A stretch of 64,000 nucleotides of DNA from Albifimbria verrucaria (GCA_020081605.1 JAHREC010000049.1:1612001-1676000), one strand, 5' to 3'; counted from the stretch's first letter, positions 39,701-52,507 are shown. A program made the numbers and translations. Notes: a model not told the origin generated them from the sequence alone.

Positions 39701-42621
39701 AGCACCTTCTCATCTCGGGCAGCGAAGTTCAAATAAGTTGTATGTTTGTCCCGTTTCATTCTTAATGAGTCTATTGCTTACACGTACTTAGCGACTGGGG
39801 AGGAAAACGAAATGGTGCTTCAAGAATTCTTCGTCCGGATATGCATGCGATGCGTCACAGCAGACTTACCGCCAACAGCGAGCAAAGAGCTGGTTGCTAG
39901 AGCTTCACACCTCTGCCGCTTTGCACTTACTACTTTGCATCAGTTCTTCCTGAGCCAATATGCTGGCTCGCTGTCCGGCCTCCACTTCGAGGAAGTGCTC
40001 CTTAACAGGCTTCATAAGTCAATCGATGGGCCAGACCCTACATTCAGATTCTGTTACTGGATGTTGTGTATGACTGCCTTCGGCTCAGAGACACACCTCC
40101 CGTAGAGCTACCAACATCACCAGGTTTTGAGAAAAAGACATTCGGTGCTGAAAGCGCACACACTACCAGGCAATCTCTAACTTTGAGTGATGCGAGACCG
40201 TCTGTCTCCCCACCACCGCCACAGCTGCTGAAATGTTTGCAAGCTGGCTTGAGCTCACCCAACAGCCGCCCCGTATTGGACAATTGGATTGCATTCTTCA
40301 CCGAATGTCTACCTTTCTACTCGGACTCTGTTTTCCAGGTCCTCATTCCGCTGGTTGAGACTTTGTGCAAACAGGTTGGATCAACATTTTCAAACCTACG
40401 TGACACGTTCCTTGGAAAGTCTCAACCTCTGGCAGGAGATGCTGCCGTCCCGGAATCGACATTGATCCACTTACTTAACGGTCTTGAGCAGGTGCTCGCT
40501 CGGGCTCACGACCAGCTCTTGGAAGAAGAGGCTCGCGCGCAACTCATGAAGGGCCCTGATCAACCTCAGTCACTCTTTGGAAGCATGGTGTCGGGCGTTT
40601 TCCAAGCCGATGCCCCTCATTCACGCAGTGCCACAGCCAACGACCGTCTGACCGTTCATCTGGCCTTCCAAGATGCGGTTCGCATATGCTTTAAGATCTG
40701 GTCGTGGGGCCAGGGAGAAGAGGCAAAGGCGCAGGATCCCACATCATTGGCGTCTTTTGGCTACACCTCTCTTAGGATGCGTAACCGTGCAAGACGACTT
40801 CTTGAGCATCTCTTCACCGCAGAGACGCTGGAGTGCCTTGAAACAATTATTGATGCTTGGAGGAGCTCAAAGAGCGCCACGGATCGCTCCAATGTGTTCA
40901 AATTCCTCTCTTCCCTAGACGCTTCTCGACCAAGGCATACAATGCCAGCGCTCTTCAATGCTATCTATAGCCGAGCAAACCCTGCTGCTCTAGAACCATC
41001 AAGGAAGTCAACAATGACGATTTCTTTGCAAGACTCTGATCTCGTCGTTTTCCTGGTCGAGTATGCTCGTTCGCTGGACGATGATGCGATGGATGAGATC
41101 TGGCAGGACTGCATGACCTTCCTGAAGGACTTATTAAGCAACCCGTTCCCTCATAGGCACACCCTACCGAGTCTCTTGGAATTCGCCGCTATTCTTGGTG
41201 AGAAGGTCGACAACACGAACTTTGGAGAGCAGAGACGGATGCGCAGGGAATTGGGAGTAAGTAAGAAGTCGCCTATCCAGACAACCATTACTAACTTGAA
41301 ACTAGGACGTCTTCCTCCGCCTCCTTACTGCTCTCTTCACTGCAAGACCTATCACCTTTGCTGAGCCGGCAACGTCGAACGGGCCGTCTGAGAAAGCCTC
41401 TAAGGGAGACCTCAGCCGTAGAACCACACTCGGCGGTGCCGGTGACGGAGCCGATGATGTAGTATACATATTGGCGTCCATCGTGCCAATTCTGTCAAAG
41501 ATCCTCCTCGAGCCCGACCGTGTCCTCTCTGCAGCTAACACCATCTCGTCGAATGTGATCGGGCCGACTGTCCGCTCAAAGTCGTTTCCGGACACCGTCA
41601 CAAGGAGCACGATGAAGCTCTTCCACGAGCTGACCAGGCTGCAGAACAACCAAAAGACATGGAAGAAGGACGTCGGGGAAGCCTTCAACGACCCTAGGTT
41701 CTTTGGTATGGACTTGTCGCTTGTCAAGGACGACTGGCTTCCGCTGCTGAGCCAGTGGATTCTGGCCGACAAGGAAAAAATGCCGGATATAGTCGGCCGC
41801 ATCAACGCGCCAACCACGGCTGGCATCGTGTTCGGTGTGGGAGCAACATCAGCACGCCTGGAAGCGGACCGAAGGACCCAGCTCTCTCTACGACGGATTG
41901 CTACGTTGATTCTCGCGTCCGCCGAGGACACATTCGTAAGCGACCTGGGTGTAATTTCTGATAAGCTGGTCGAGCTTTTAGCCGCAACCTCGACCTCGTC
42001 CCCGTCATCCACAACCAGAGCAGATGTGTACATGGTTGTGCGTGCCCTTGTTCTAAAGACCAGCGCCATCCACCTTGCCCCGTTATGGCCTGTGGTCAAT
42101 GCTGAGCTGCACGCTGCCATCTCGTCCGTCGCGGCTCCAGACCACAGCTCCCTGTCCGACGTCTACACGAACGCGTCAGTGCTCCAGGCTTGCAAGCTCC
42201 TGGACTTGCTCATCTGCGTGGCGCCAGATGACTTCCAGCTGCACGAATGGCTGTTCATCACCGACACTATCGACGCCGTTTATCGCTCATCGTCGATCCA
42301 GTCAGTGGCCCTGGTCGATGAGCTGTCCGAAGAGCTGGGCAATGTGACGCTGCAATCGACGCACCAGGCGGAGTCGGTGGCACACCTCGTAGCCTCAAGC
42401 TCGCAAAGGCGTCCGCTTCTGGGGCGGGCGGCATAAGCGACGACGTCAGCATCGAGCGCAGGGACGAGCTCGTCGCGAAGGTCCTGCGGCCCTTCTTTGG
42501 ACAGCTGAGCATCTTTGCATTCGAGTCCACGTACGCAATGGGGACCCTGGAGTGGGATACATGCGCGCAGGCATTGCTAAAGGACGTGTTTGACGAGCGG
42601 AGCATCGTCAGGGCTCTGTAA
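36741..42621 (+). CDS. DOP1: Dopey family protein Dop1
   Basis: Large Golgi/endosome trafficking protein; in yeast Dop1 works with Mon2 and the flippase Neo1, and in Aspergillus DopA is needed for normal morphogenesis. Six exons: 36741-36839, 36906-37033, 37098-39449, 39498-39739, 39792-41256 and 41306-42621. The Dopey N-terminal domain is clear (VFRRYASGVDRVLSLFDTTL, EEWADYISFLNKLLKALQ, RLAQCLNPALPSGVHQKALE). The C-terminal part carries leucine-rich helical repeats (SFPDTVTRSTMKLFHELTRL, ACKLLDLLICVAPDDFQLHE). Five deletions: C run 36912-36915, C run 37726-37729, T run 38936-38938 (or the neighbouring C run), C run 40036-40038 and G run 42421-42424. The corrected coding sequence is 5,607 bases, 1,868 residues, all splice phases agreeing. 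The last correction restores about 60 C-terminal residues ending DVFDERSIVRAL. Confidence 0.94.
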
Positions 42622-43809
42622 GTAGTAGGAGGTGTGGTTAGGGATCTGTCCCCTCAAGGGTGTGCGCTCACGAGCCCATACATAGAGGTGGGGTGGTTAT
42701 AGATTTCTTCCTTGATGGCGATCTTGGCTGTGGGTTCATCTCATGCATCGGTGTAGACAGCGTGTTGCAGCAAGTAGAAGCAAAGAATGAGACAGGGCAC
42801 ACACCCCGTCACAACAGCATTGCCAGTCTAGTACCTCCAGCGTCTCGTTTATGTCACAACGTGGAGCCTTGCTCCGTAATGTTTACGTATGTGCACCTTG
42901 TGTCGCGTTTCTGTAGGCTTCACTGACGAGCCATAAAATTCAAACACGTCGGTTCCTGGGCGAGCTCAAGATATTGGTCTGTCACTCTGAAGTTGTAGGT
43001 CTCGTGGAGTGGCAAGTTGACAGTAATAGCATGTACCATTCCAATACCAGGCACAAGACGCTCCCACACGATCAATTGATCCAATTCAACCCCAATAATG
43101 CCCCATTGGGATATCTCATCTAGCTCCCAATGCCACCGAGTATCATCTCCGAAATGAGCAAATGTGCGCCCGACTCATAACGGATCTAGGTGACGATCCA
43201 CCTTGGAGACAACGTAAACCGTTCAGCTTTGTTGAAACGCAATTTGTGCATTTCTGCCCATCCTGGAAGGCATGGTTACAAAGACTTTGCTTGTGGTGTA
43301 ACTCACAAAGCCCGAGGTGCATAGTAAGGCTGAAGGTGGAGATGTTCCTCGTCTGTTGGGGCTGAATTGAGCATAGTTGATTCCAAATAGTGTCGGGATT
43401 ACACAACATCGGCCCAATAGCATCGGAGGAGAAAGGCGATTTGGGGGCCTTGTCTCACAAATCTGTCATTTCTCAATCCTTTTCATCGTTGGGAATCTTG
43501 TGGAAAATCTCAGTCCATCATAATCTATACCTGTTCTGCAAGGGCAACCTGCAATATCGGCCATGTCCACAAAGGATCACGGAATACAACCGAATGAGAG
43601 TAACAAAGACATTTCCAAGCTGAGATCTAAGCTTCGCTCTCCCAGTACAAGGCTTGTGTCACTTGCCATGTGACCTCATTTGAGGTCAGGGTCGGCAGAG
43701 ACGCCCGTGTGATGAGAGACACCACTCCTCTTCTCATGATGATTCATTCATATCCATTCCATACACCCATTCCCATTCATACCCATTTCGCTTCTCATAA
43801 TCAATGCTC
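42622..43809. other. Intergenic region
   Basis: 3' flanks of DOP1 and the bZIP gene (convergent). A CATTCC/CCATAC-like repetitive string lies at 43740-43800, just beyond the bZIP stop. No gene seen. Confidence 0.5.
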
Positions 43810-45090
43810 TCAGATGATAACTGGTCCGGCGACTAAGGGCATCGAGCCTAACACGCGCTGAACGGCAATCTCATAGTACTCCCTGTCCATAACGGCGCCG
43901 TAGAATACACACCGGACAATCTTCTTAAACTCGCGTTTTAACGATACCAAGATATTGGGGTTCAAAAGCAAGGTCGGGGGAAGCGGCTTGCGAGGTCGAA
44001 CCAGGCCTGAACGGGTGTGATCTCAACATCAGGATTGGTCAATGACAAGGCCAAACCATGAAGTGTAGCTAGGTTAATGCCCTGGCCAGCCCACTGCAAA
44101 GTAGGCGGTCTCTCTGGCTGGGTGTTGAAATTGTCAAGCTCCGAGAAGATAGATTGAGGCGCCTGCGCCATGCAGTAGGCGCTGGCCATGAGTGTATGGC
44201 CAAGAGCACCTTCTAGCATTTCTTCCTGATCTATCATGTGGTCCTCTGAGAAATGATCCCAGCAGACGTGCTCGAGCCTACATGGGTAGTTAGAAACTAG
44301 CTGTCAGTGCGTCTGCACTTGCTTCAGACCCCAAGAGGAGTCGAAGCTTCGGGGTTTGGGTTACGTAAACTTACGCGAGAATGAAGTTGACAGCCATCTG
44401 CTCTTGGGCAGGTGAGAGCTGGTGAATATCAGGCTCGCTACCAGCCGAGCTCGCAGCACTGAAGCTACTGGACCCGGAGGAGGCGGAGCTAACGTTGAAG
44501 CACGGCGTTCCCAATGTCTCGTCGACGCTTAACGTAACCGTGAGGGCCTCAAGGTCGATGTTGCCAAATAGCTCGCCAGTCGGTTGGGGAATAGCGGCAC
44601 CAGCATTCTCTTCCAGGTTCTGCGCCTCAAATTGCATGCGCATATGCTCCGGGTCCGTTTCTGACGTGAAGGATGGCTGAGTGGCCAGGGGTGGCTGCTG
44701 GCCCTGCTGTTGCATCAGAGAGTCTTCTTGCTGATGTGGCTGCTGAACTGTCCATTGCGTCGCCTGCGACACGACATGGCTGGCGCCTGCCTGCCTCAAC
44801 TTCTCCTTAAAGGCTTCGTTCTCTTTGCTCAGTAGTTGCGATTGGTGCTCGGCGCGAGTAATGAGTTCTCTGTACTGAGCAACGTCCTCCTCTAGCTTTC
44901 TAATGTACTCGGCTTTGCGTTGACGGTGTTGTATCTGGGCCTTGCGAACTTGAGCACGGCGGACTTGGGCCTTGTCCACACAGGCATTCGGGTCTGTTGA
45001 GGCATCGCTGCTATCTTTGGGTGCTGCATTTCGCTTAGCCCGAATTTCTTTGCCCTTTGAGCAAGGAGAGAAGCGTGTGAAGATGCCCAT
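43810..45090 (-). CDS. bZIP-like transcription factor, fungal subgroup
   Basis: Exons 45090-44375 and 44277-43810. Starting at about residue 38, a basic region RRAQVRKAQIQHRQRKAEYI runs into a short coiled coil (KLEEDVAQYRELITRAEHQS). The basic region follows the Yap pattern but has Val where the near-invariant Asn of bZIP proteins (NxxAQxxFR) should be, and the zipper heptads read Leu, Tyr, Ala, Leu, Phe. A Gln-rich region (LMQQQGQQPPLATQP) and an acidic C-terminal domain follow (EDHMIDQEEMLEGALGHTLM). A group of filamentous-fungal proteins shares the VRRAQ..HR.RK pattern, so this is probably a lineage trait. One deletion in the G run 43976-43980 cuts off about 60 residues ending LGSMPLVAGPVII. 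Restored length 394. Targets unknown. Confidence 0.8.
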
Positions 45091-47002
45091 GAGGAGGAAA
45101 ATGAAAGGCTTCTGCTTTGAGGAAAGAAAAGGGAAGATATTAAATGGGAAAGATGAGTGGCAATCTCAAATTTGGAAATGATCTTGATGAGTTCCCACTC
45201 GGGATGACTGGGCACTCTAGAACCAGCTGGGCTATTGGAGTAGAATAAGAGGAGCAATCCATTGCCCGTGCCCGAAGTAGGGGTGGGTGAAAGGAGACAT
45301 GTATGTACTTGAAGATGCCCTGTATGGAATCAAAGGGCGCCACACGGTGTAGTGTCCGGGCATGCCATGCGGAACACCGAAACGGAATGACAAATCCGGG
45401 TAAGTGGGCGGTCTGAACGGATCGCGCCGTTAGAAGCCCAGCACCTTCGTGGGGGATGAATAATGAGACAAGGGCAACGGAGGCTCCATCTTTTCATGCC
45501 AGGTACGGATAATGGATATGTAAGAGGTGGGTGTAGGTAAGGATGAACAAAGTAAGTATCGCTCAACTTGTCTGACACGTGAGAAGGGAGATGACGCAAA
45601 GGCTAGGTAGGCGGAGAGCTTTTGGCAGGAACGATGTTGAATCATTAGACGGCAGGAGCCCAAATCGGATGGAATATGAGAAAACGAGAGAAAAAGGAAA
45701 CAAGAGAAAAGAAATTGGAACAAGAGAAAGAAGGAAAAAACCACAAAAGGAACCAAAGCAAAGCAAACGGAGCATGTATACTCTGTACAGCGCCAAGCAT
45801 CGCAACAACATGGAGGTACCAGAGCCGCATCCTGGCACCGGAACAAAAGGAACTGGCTCTTACAGGTGCTGTCCTGCTTCACTTCAGGGCTCGTGTTAGT
45901 CACAAACGCGATCTGCGAGCCCTTGTCCTTCTGCTTGCCCTCCTTCCAGAACGACTCAAACGTCGGCCGCGCTGCATCCTGCTCGGCCATGTCTGTCTGC
46001 CCCGGAGTTTGCGCTTCGCCTGCAGAGCCCGAGGGAGGGGCCAAACGTAGCCGGTCTGCTGGGTCGAGATCCTCGCTTTCTTTTCCTTTTCCCCTTGACG
46101 CTTGACGGGCACGTAGAAATCAAACTTGTCAGCTGCAAGTCAAATGTTACTTGCCTGCCCGAGACACACACACGCACACACGCACATATGCCCCCATGCA
46201 AGTGGTAGGCCGAGCGGGGACCAGCAGGGAAGATGGCGACAGAGAGCCAAGGCGTGCGCTGCGCAGCGATAAGGCTGTGAGTAAAGGCCGAAGGCGGGCG
46301 GGTTACCGCTATCTCGGTCGCGTGGACAGGTCGCTACGACCACGAACAGGGCCTTCTGGGTGCGCAGGAGGTCCCGAAAATCGAATCTAGCAGCTCTGTT
46401 GGTGAGAATCCAAAAGAGTGTGCAAGGACGGTTTTTTTGGCGCGCGGTCCGGGATGTGTGTGTGTTGCTGTGCCGGCTGATCGGGGTAAAGAGGCGAGGA
46501 TTACATACATGTCTCCTTGTCCAGCAATGTATCCGAATTTGGCCATGCCTAAACTACCGACTCATCAAGGTCCCTCTGCCGCCTCCTCCTCCTTACCTTG
46601 TCACACCGATCAATCGGGCCCATTGTGGACACTTTCCAAACATCGCTTTCAAAGAACCAGGTGCGAGAACGGTATGGATTCAAGATGGATCTCTTTACAC
46701 GGCACTTGCATGCATTCATCGTCAAAACGACACACAAGCGGAAATTCCAACAGCTCAGGCGCTGCGCTACCCATAAACAGCAGCCTTTCTCCTTTGGATA
46801 TCTCGGGATTGGTATCATAGATTTGGAACATTTCAATTCGTAACTGCATCTATGTTTAAAAACATTTCATGCGTTCGTAGTACTTTTGTATACCGGTCCT
46901 TGTCCAAACTCCTCGCTCATGCCATGCATGTGTAACGCCAAATCAAAGTCCAGAAAATACCATGCGGAGAAACATTCATCATCAGCTCGCGAAATCCCGC
47001 CT
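45091..47002. other. Intergenic, upstream of the bZIP gene
   Basis: Holds the bZIP promoter side and one unassigned exon-like stretch, listed separately. A purine-rich tract lies at 45665-45770 and a CA-rich repeat at 46165-46190. Nothing else supported. Confidence 0.45.
45867..46145 (-). CDS. Unassigned exon-like coding stretch
   Basis: A short coding-like segment on the minus strand, not recognised as any family. It reads LDPADRLRLAPPSGSAGEAQ and then PTFESFWKEGKQKDKGSQIA, ending at a canonical GTAAGAG donor after TSPEVKQDST. The upstream part begins after a possible acceptor with ADKFDFYVPVKRQG, in a different frame; one extra G in the GGGG run near 46092-46095 would join the two, the same kind of indel seen elsewhere in this window. 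I could not find a start exon or a terminal exon. It could be a small conserved fungal gene or chance. Confidence 0.3.
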
Positions 47003-49056
47003 TTACTCGCCATCTTCACCCTCGCTATCCGTCGCGGTTCCTTCTTCGAGCTCGTCGTCTCCATCCTCATCATCCATATCATCGCTGTCATCCTCGTCTT
47101 CGGCATTCAGGCCTGGCACTGCTTTCCAGTGCACGTAATCCCCACCAGCCAGCGCTTACTGATCGGTAATTGGTATGGATCAAACGGAAAGTAAGGGTCG
47201 AGCTGATGGAAGCTCTCGTCCTGTCCCTCGTACCCTGCGTCTCGTAGAGCACCGCCGGTCGAGTAGGTTGATGACAGGAACTGAGTGAGGCGGACACGCT
47301 TGTTGCTCTCCACCAAAGGATACACGTACATGAAGTTGAGCCGGTGGGCTAGCCGTGAAAACTCCTCCACGATGACCGGTGCACAGACTTTGAGAGGATT
47401 CAGCTTGCCAAAAATGTGGATCGAGAGGTCTTTCCTAGATGTTCCAATCCACTCCAGGTCTTGACCAATGTATGATGCTGGGTCCTCTGGGTCAACCACC
47501 TCGGGTGCCGAGAGCACCAAGTCTTGCCAACGGAAGCAGAAAATGTACAGGGTCGCTTGAAGCAGGCTGTAATACGGGTGGAATCGCTTGAGGTCCGGGC
47601 CACGGCAAATGGGCTCGTACTTCTTGCGATATTGCTCCAAGTGGTGGATGAGTAGCAGGAAAATGGTGCGCACCAGACTACGAGGAACGTGCGCTCCACG
47701 TGCGACAAAGCTTGCTAGGTAAGCGGCAGCCGCTTGCTTGAGCACGTTGGGCGTGTTGCCCTGGAAGGCTGTCGCAATCAGTTGACCACAAAACGCATCG
47801 GTAAGGCGCTCGTGTAATTGCGCAAAGTGGAAGATGAGAAACTGGGTGTGTCTCGACTTGTAGGTTGGCAAAACCATGTGGTCAAACTCGCGGAGAATGG
47901 TGGTGAAGACGTCGAAAGCTTTATCCGAGCCCGGATTCAGGAAATGCGGTGTGTACACCTTGAAGAGGGTGTCTAGAACGGCATCCATTTTCTCGACGCT
48001 CTCTTTGACGGTCTTGATCCTAGCCGCTTCCTCGTCAAAATCGGGATCGTCGCTATCAACCGACTCGTTGTCGCTTTCGTCCAGCTCGTCGTCTTCCCAG
48101 TCTGAAGGTTCCCGAGCTGTCTCCCGTAGCGCGTACATCACCGCTGTCGTGACGTCGTCATCCATGTCTTCCAAGTCCACCTGCATTTGTGAATCTATCT
48201 TAACGACACGATTAAGTATTAGATCAAAGACCTCGTCTTGCAGGTCCGCAACATATTCCTTTACTCGCAGGATATTGTGTATATATGCCATGTGGGTTCG
48301 TAAAGATTCGTCCGGGAACGGAAATTTGGTGTTGAGGAGGTTTTCCAATACTGCTCGAGCAGCAGGGAACATCTGGATCAGATACTGGAGGGAAGAATGT
48401 AGCCGATCCCGCATTGTCTCGCGGCTGATTTCAGGGAAGTCGGGAACGGACCACGCCGATGGACGGCTATCGTAAAACTTCTCTACCATCATGCCGAGGA
48501 CAGGCATAAGGTAGGAGCCCTGCGCGCTTACCAAAGCGGCAAGGAAGTGCGTAAAGACCTTAACAAACTTCTCGTCGCGGCCGAGCCAGGAGCACTTCAA
48601 TATCGTCCTCACAAGCCCATTGCATTCCTTGTCCTTCAAGATGGGAATGCAGCTCGTCAAAGCCATGACATAAACTTGCAACTCATGGGGCTTCAGGGTA
48701 TCGTCCTCTTCCCCAACGACAGGAGGTAGGTATCGCTGTTTATCGTTTGCGAACAACTCCTTTAGCGTGTCGTACTGTCCATCATTGCCACGCAAATGAT
48801 CCTCCAAGGCGGACCGCACTTCTATCTTGACCTCCTCCATCGTACGCCCGCCAACTTCGTATGTGACGTTTCGAATATCGTCGAACAAGACCTTGCGTCG
48901 TTTGCTCGGGTTTTCTATGGGGTCGGCTTCGTCGTCATCCTGAGCCTTCCTCCTCCCAAGCACGGAAGCGGGTTTCAGGATGGACTTGATCAGGGTAACG
49001 CTCTTTGTAACGGTACCAGACAACGTCTTGGCCATCGGAGTAGTAAATGGCCGCAT
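47003..49056 (-). CDS. RRN3: RNA polymerase I initiation factor Rrn3
   Basis: Bridges RNA polymerase I to the core factor at rDNA promoters, nucleolar. Intronless. The N-terminal motif SKRRKVLFDD is followed by HEAT-type helices (DKECNGLVRTILKCSWLGRD, VFTHFLAALVSAQGSYLMPV), a strongly acidic loop (DDELDESDNESVDSDDPDFD) typical of the family, then AAAYLASFVARGAHVPRSLV and the conserved HPYYSLLQATLYIFCFRWQD. One deletion in the C run 47140-47143 (G on the coding strand) removes the acidic tail. With it restored the protein is 684 residues, ending in Glu/Asp-rich sequence. The start could be 49056 (MRPFTTPMAK) or the second Met at 49035. RRN3 is essential in yeast, again arguing for a sequence error. 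Confidence 0.94.
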
Positions 49057-49739
49057 GGGGTCGGTTGATGACAGCTCCGTTGCTGTATGGTAGATGCAAA
49101 AATTCGGTAGGTGGCGTGACGGTGGCGGCGTCGCTCAGACAACAACTCGACTTCACAGATTAAGGTACGAGCATAGGCTTCTTAATGCACTGCGATAGAG
49201 GCAAGCTGCAGGCTCTCATGTTCAAAGCGCTCGCAAAATGGATGTATTGACGACTTCGAGCGGCGGGCTGAGAGTCGTCAAAGGAGGAGTCCCACGAAGG
49301 TTGGCAGATGTGGGAGGGTAAACGATGATGGTGGTGGTCAAGGCGGGCGGCTCAGGCAACAGGCGTATTCTGTAACCGCCAGTGCTGTTTTTTTTCCTTT
49401 CGTTTTAGTGCCAATAGATATTTTTTGCTAGAAGTGGGGTCCAACACGTGCCTATTTTCTGAAGTGCGTTAAGACGTTCAAGCTTAGTAAGGTTTTCTAT
49501 TGCATCAATTGGTCACTTTCTCGGGTCTCTTCACTCGCTGATGGAGCTCGCCTCCACTCCAGCGTTAGAGCGTATTAATCAACTTCCTACCTACGTAATA
49601 GCAACTTTTTTTACGGAAGAGATCAATTAGATCACTAGCAAAGAAGATTTTCCAATATCATTCATCGAGTCTAGCAATACATATCTTTAGGTGCAAGCAA
49701 ATACAAGACACTACTCTACTCCCAAATCTCATCTATGCT
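49057..49739. promoter_or_regulatory. RRN3 upstream region
   Basis: About 680 bases, AT-rich at 49560-49720, with a run of T at 49386-49395. Separates RRN3 from the decayed membrane gene. No gene seen. Confidence 0.45.
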
Positions 49740-51360
49740 CTAATCGTGGCCTCTTGGTTGGTTCCATTTCTGCTTACAGCCAACTCCCACCAACGTACGC
49801 CCTTCAAATGTCGATGCAGAATACCCATACCGAATACGCTGGCTCCTCGTTATCTGTGAGATATCAATAGAGTCCAAGGACCCCACCTCGGCGGGTACAC
49901 GTATGAACTTAGAGCCTCGTACCGTATCATTGTTGAAGTATACACAAGCACCTCTGGTCCATCTGAAAGACACCTGAAGATGATGCTCAGGAGCCCAGCA
50001 ACGAAAATTACGGTGCAAGAAGATAGTGCAAGAGAATCCCATAGATTCAGCACCGAATATACCAAAGTGGGATTAATTGTTTCTGCCCGCGCTGTCGCGT
50101 TTGGCTCCAGTAGGGACCTGTCCGCTAATGTAATCCCTATGTCGTAGTTACTCAATACAAGATACGTACCTATTTTCTAACTGTGAGAGGCGAAGACTAA
50201 ACTCGCACTCGTAAGTATGATTGAAGAAGTCGCTTTGTGCCGGAAGCCGGTTGTTTGTAAGGGACGGGTCATTGAAGTATCTAAGAGCTAAGTCGTCTTT
50301 CAGGCCGTCAGAGAGCGACGCTTCCCGGCAAGCTCTTAGATAAATGGAAAAATGTTCGCGGGAAAAATAGCTAAGATATATCTTCACATAGGTGAGTTCG
50401 GAAAGAAGGTCTTTATGCCATGATAGTGCTGTCAAGTAGGTACGATGAAATACCCCGGCGATACTCAATGCATAACTCAATGTACTTCTGCTTTACATCG
50501 CAGTAAGCGACTACGATTCGACTTCGAGACCATCTGTATCTGTGGCTGCTTGTGACACCTTGAAAGAGAGGCCTTTTCGAGTCAGCTTCTATTCTGGTTA
50601 CGTTAGCCAACCAACCCGGACTGTTGAAGCACCAGGGTGTCTGTTACTCTTCAAAATGCTTCTCCCAGGTATGACTTCGAATGTCAAATATACCAACCAG
50701 TACTCATCAACAAATCCATCAAGAGCGATAATCCACGCAAATTGGGTCATGTTTCGGACTGCCTGAACTCCCTGCCATGTACTGTTACCTCCATCTGGAT
50801 CTCTAGGACGCTTGCCATCGAGAACTTTCCTCCACGTTCATCAATGGGAAGTGGCATCGTATAAGTATAGTAATCAAAAATGGGAAAGTTTGAGCATGGA
50901 ATATCAATGTAGGCTGATTCGAAGAGAGTGGTTGTGCTACCAATTTGTATGTCACTGGTTGGTACACTGGCAAGGACAGAATACGTCTCCTGACGGGGAG
51001 CTGCAACCACCTCTCACCATACCCCTGAATCATAACAGTTCTGTGATAAGAACGGGATCTTGATGTTGCCCCAAGAACCCATGGACTCTTATCTTGTGTT
51101 TTCTGGTAACAAAAATAGCGCTATGAGCATGGTAGGAAAGACGCCAAGTCGACCTCTTTATCCATTCCCTGCTCAGAACCACTTAACCATATGTCTGCTA
51201 GGCCTATTTTCTGGGTTGTATCCTGGCATGTAATACTTGCCGTGGTCCTGAGAGGCTCGAAGTGAGACCGAAGTATGCGGAGGATAGATTGAGCGCCAAG
51301 TGGTGATATACAAACCAAGATGAAGCCTAGGCACTGGATTTGCAGATATTAACATGCGTC
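49740..51360 (-). pseudogene. Probable decayed multi-pass membrane gene of an uncharacterised fungal family
   Basis: Fragments in all three minus-strand frames line up as one gene read from about 51360 to 49740. The last part has a hydrophobic helix (LALSSCTVIFVAGLLSIIF) followed by SDGPEVLVYTSTMIR and then VPAEVGSLDSIDISQITRSQ, RIRYGYSASTFEGRTLVGVG in another frame. That order resembles the tail of a family of filamentous-fungal membrane proteins whose last helix precedes an LGYxSSxTR motif and a GGSxLDG block; I know it from memory only and it has no assigned function. Several stops and frame changes remain upstream that one-base homopolymer corrections do not cure, unlike the other genes here. 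It may be a real pseudogene, or a fast-evolving gene with more introns than I can place. Confidence 0.42.
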
Positions 51361-52507
51361 ACGAAAGTTTCTCCAAGCGTTCAGCTTCCAAGCAGCTGTT
51401 CAAGGTAAGCTAGAATTTCTCCTTGTTCTGACATCCAACGTGCCATCTGATACACCAGACGGGGCCTTACCTTAGTTGAGGTCTCACTATTTGGCAACAG
51501 CATAAGGGATTGGAAATCGGCATGACCTTCTGAATGAAAACTGATAAATCATTCAACTGAAGGCTTTTTCAGTAAACAATAAACACACGAATAAAAAGAT
51601 GACAAGGGTGAATGCCAAACTAGACAAAATATCAAGCGCCTGTTAAGCGCCTGTTAATAGTGGCTGTAACCTCTTATATCTCTCCTTTCCCGAATCCCCA
51701 TGCGATATGACCATTGTCTGTGCCGTAAACTGCAACATTGTGTGCATGAAGCTGAAATACTTATATCTTACAGTTCGCCTCCTGCGCCACGAAGAGACAC
51801 TCTACGTCTAATCAGTTTAGACCCCAATTAGGAGGAAGCGAGCTTATGAAGTGTAGTAATAGTGGATATGGTGGCACCGGATATGGTATTGAAGGATCGA
51901 TCGATTTCTATAATTACCATACCAGCACCAATTCGGTTGTCATTGTTACTTGTGTTGTAAAAACACAAAGGAACGTGAACGAAAGGCCGGTAATGAATGA
52001 GTAATAAAGGGAGCATCACAACATGGTCAGTATTTTGAGGATCGATATTTTCAGTACTAATAGATCAAGATTGTTGAACTTCTGTATCTTGTGCCAAGAC
52101 TGGGATCACATGCGTCCCAATCGGCCTGCATTCCGTATCCCCAGCAAGCGCCCAATTGCATTGCTGCAAATGTACGTCTGCTACGTGGATCGACTGAAGT
52201 GAAGTAATACCAATAAAGGAGTCTATCATCAAGATTGCCCCTGAAATCCATGAACCGAGATTCTTCCTTCGCGCCGTCAAACCCAGGATATCATTTACAC
52301 CCATAGCTAGCGCGGTCAAATAGCCCATTTGCGAGAGCCCACACGTCGATAGTTGTACACACTGAACACTTCTCCGTCCAGGCTGTCACCGGTATCACGC
52401 AATCTGGAAGAAGGCGCATCACCAAGGCCTCGGCGGGGAAACCGTTCTACGACCAGGGTGTGGCTCTCCGGTTTTCTTGACGTGTCCGTGAGCTTCGGTC
52501 CCGTAGC
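51361..52507. other. Intergenic; small unassigned open frames
   Basis: Two overlapping minus-strand frames at 52057-52328 encode hydrophobic or Trp/Tyr-rich peptides (e.g. FAAMQLGACWGYGMQADWDA) that I cannot assign. A direct duplication of an 11-base unit (GCGCCTGTTAA) lies at about 51637-51658. No gene supported. Confidence 0.35.

Noticed and set aside
52057..52328. Small secreted protein candidate
   Set aside because: The two overlapping frames disagree, the signal-peptide-like start is weak, and there is no cysteine pattern or homologue that I can name.
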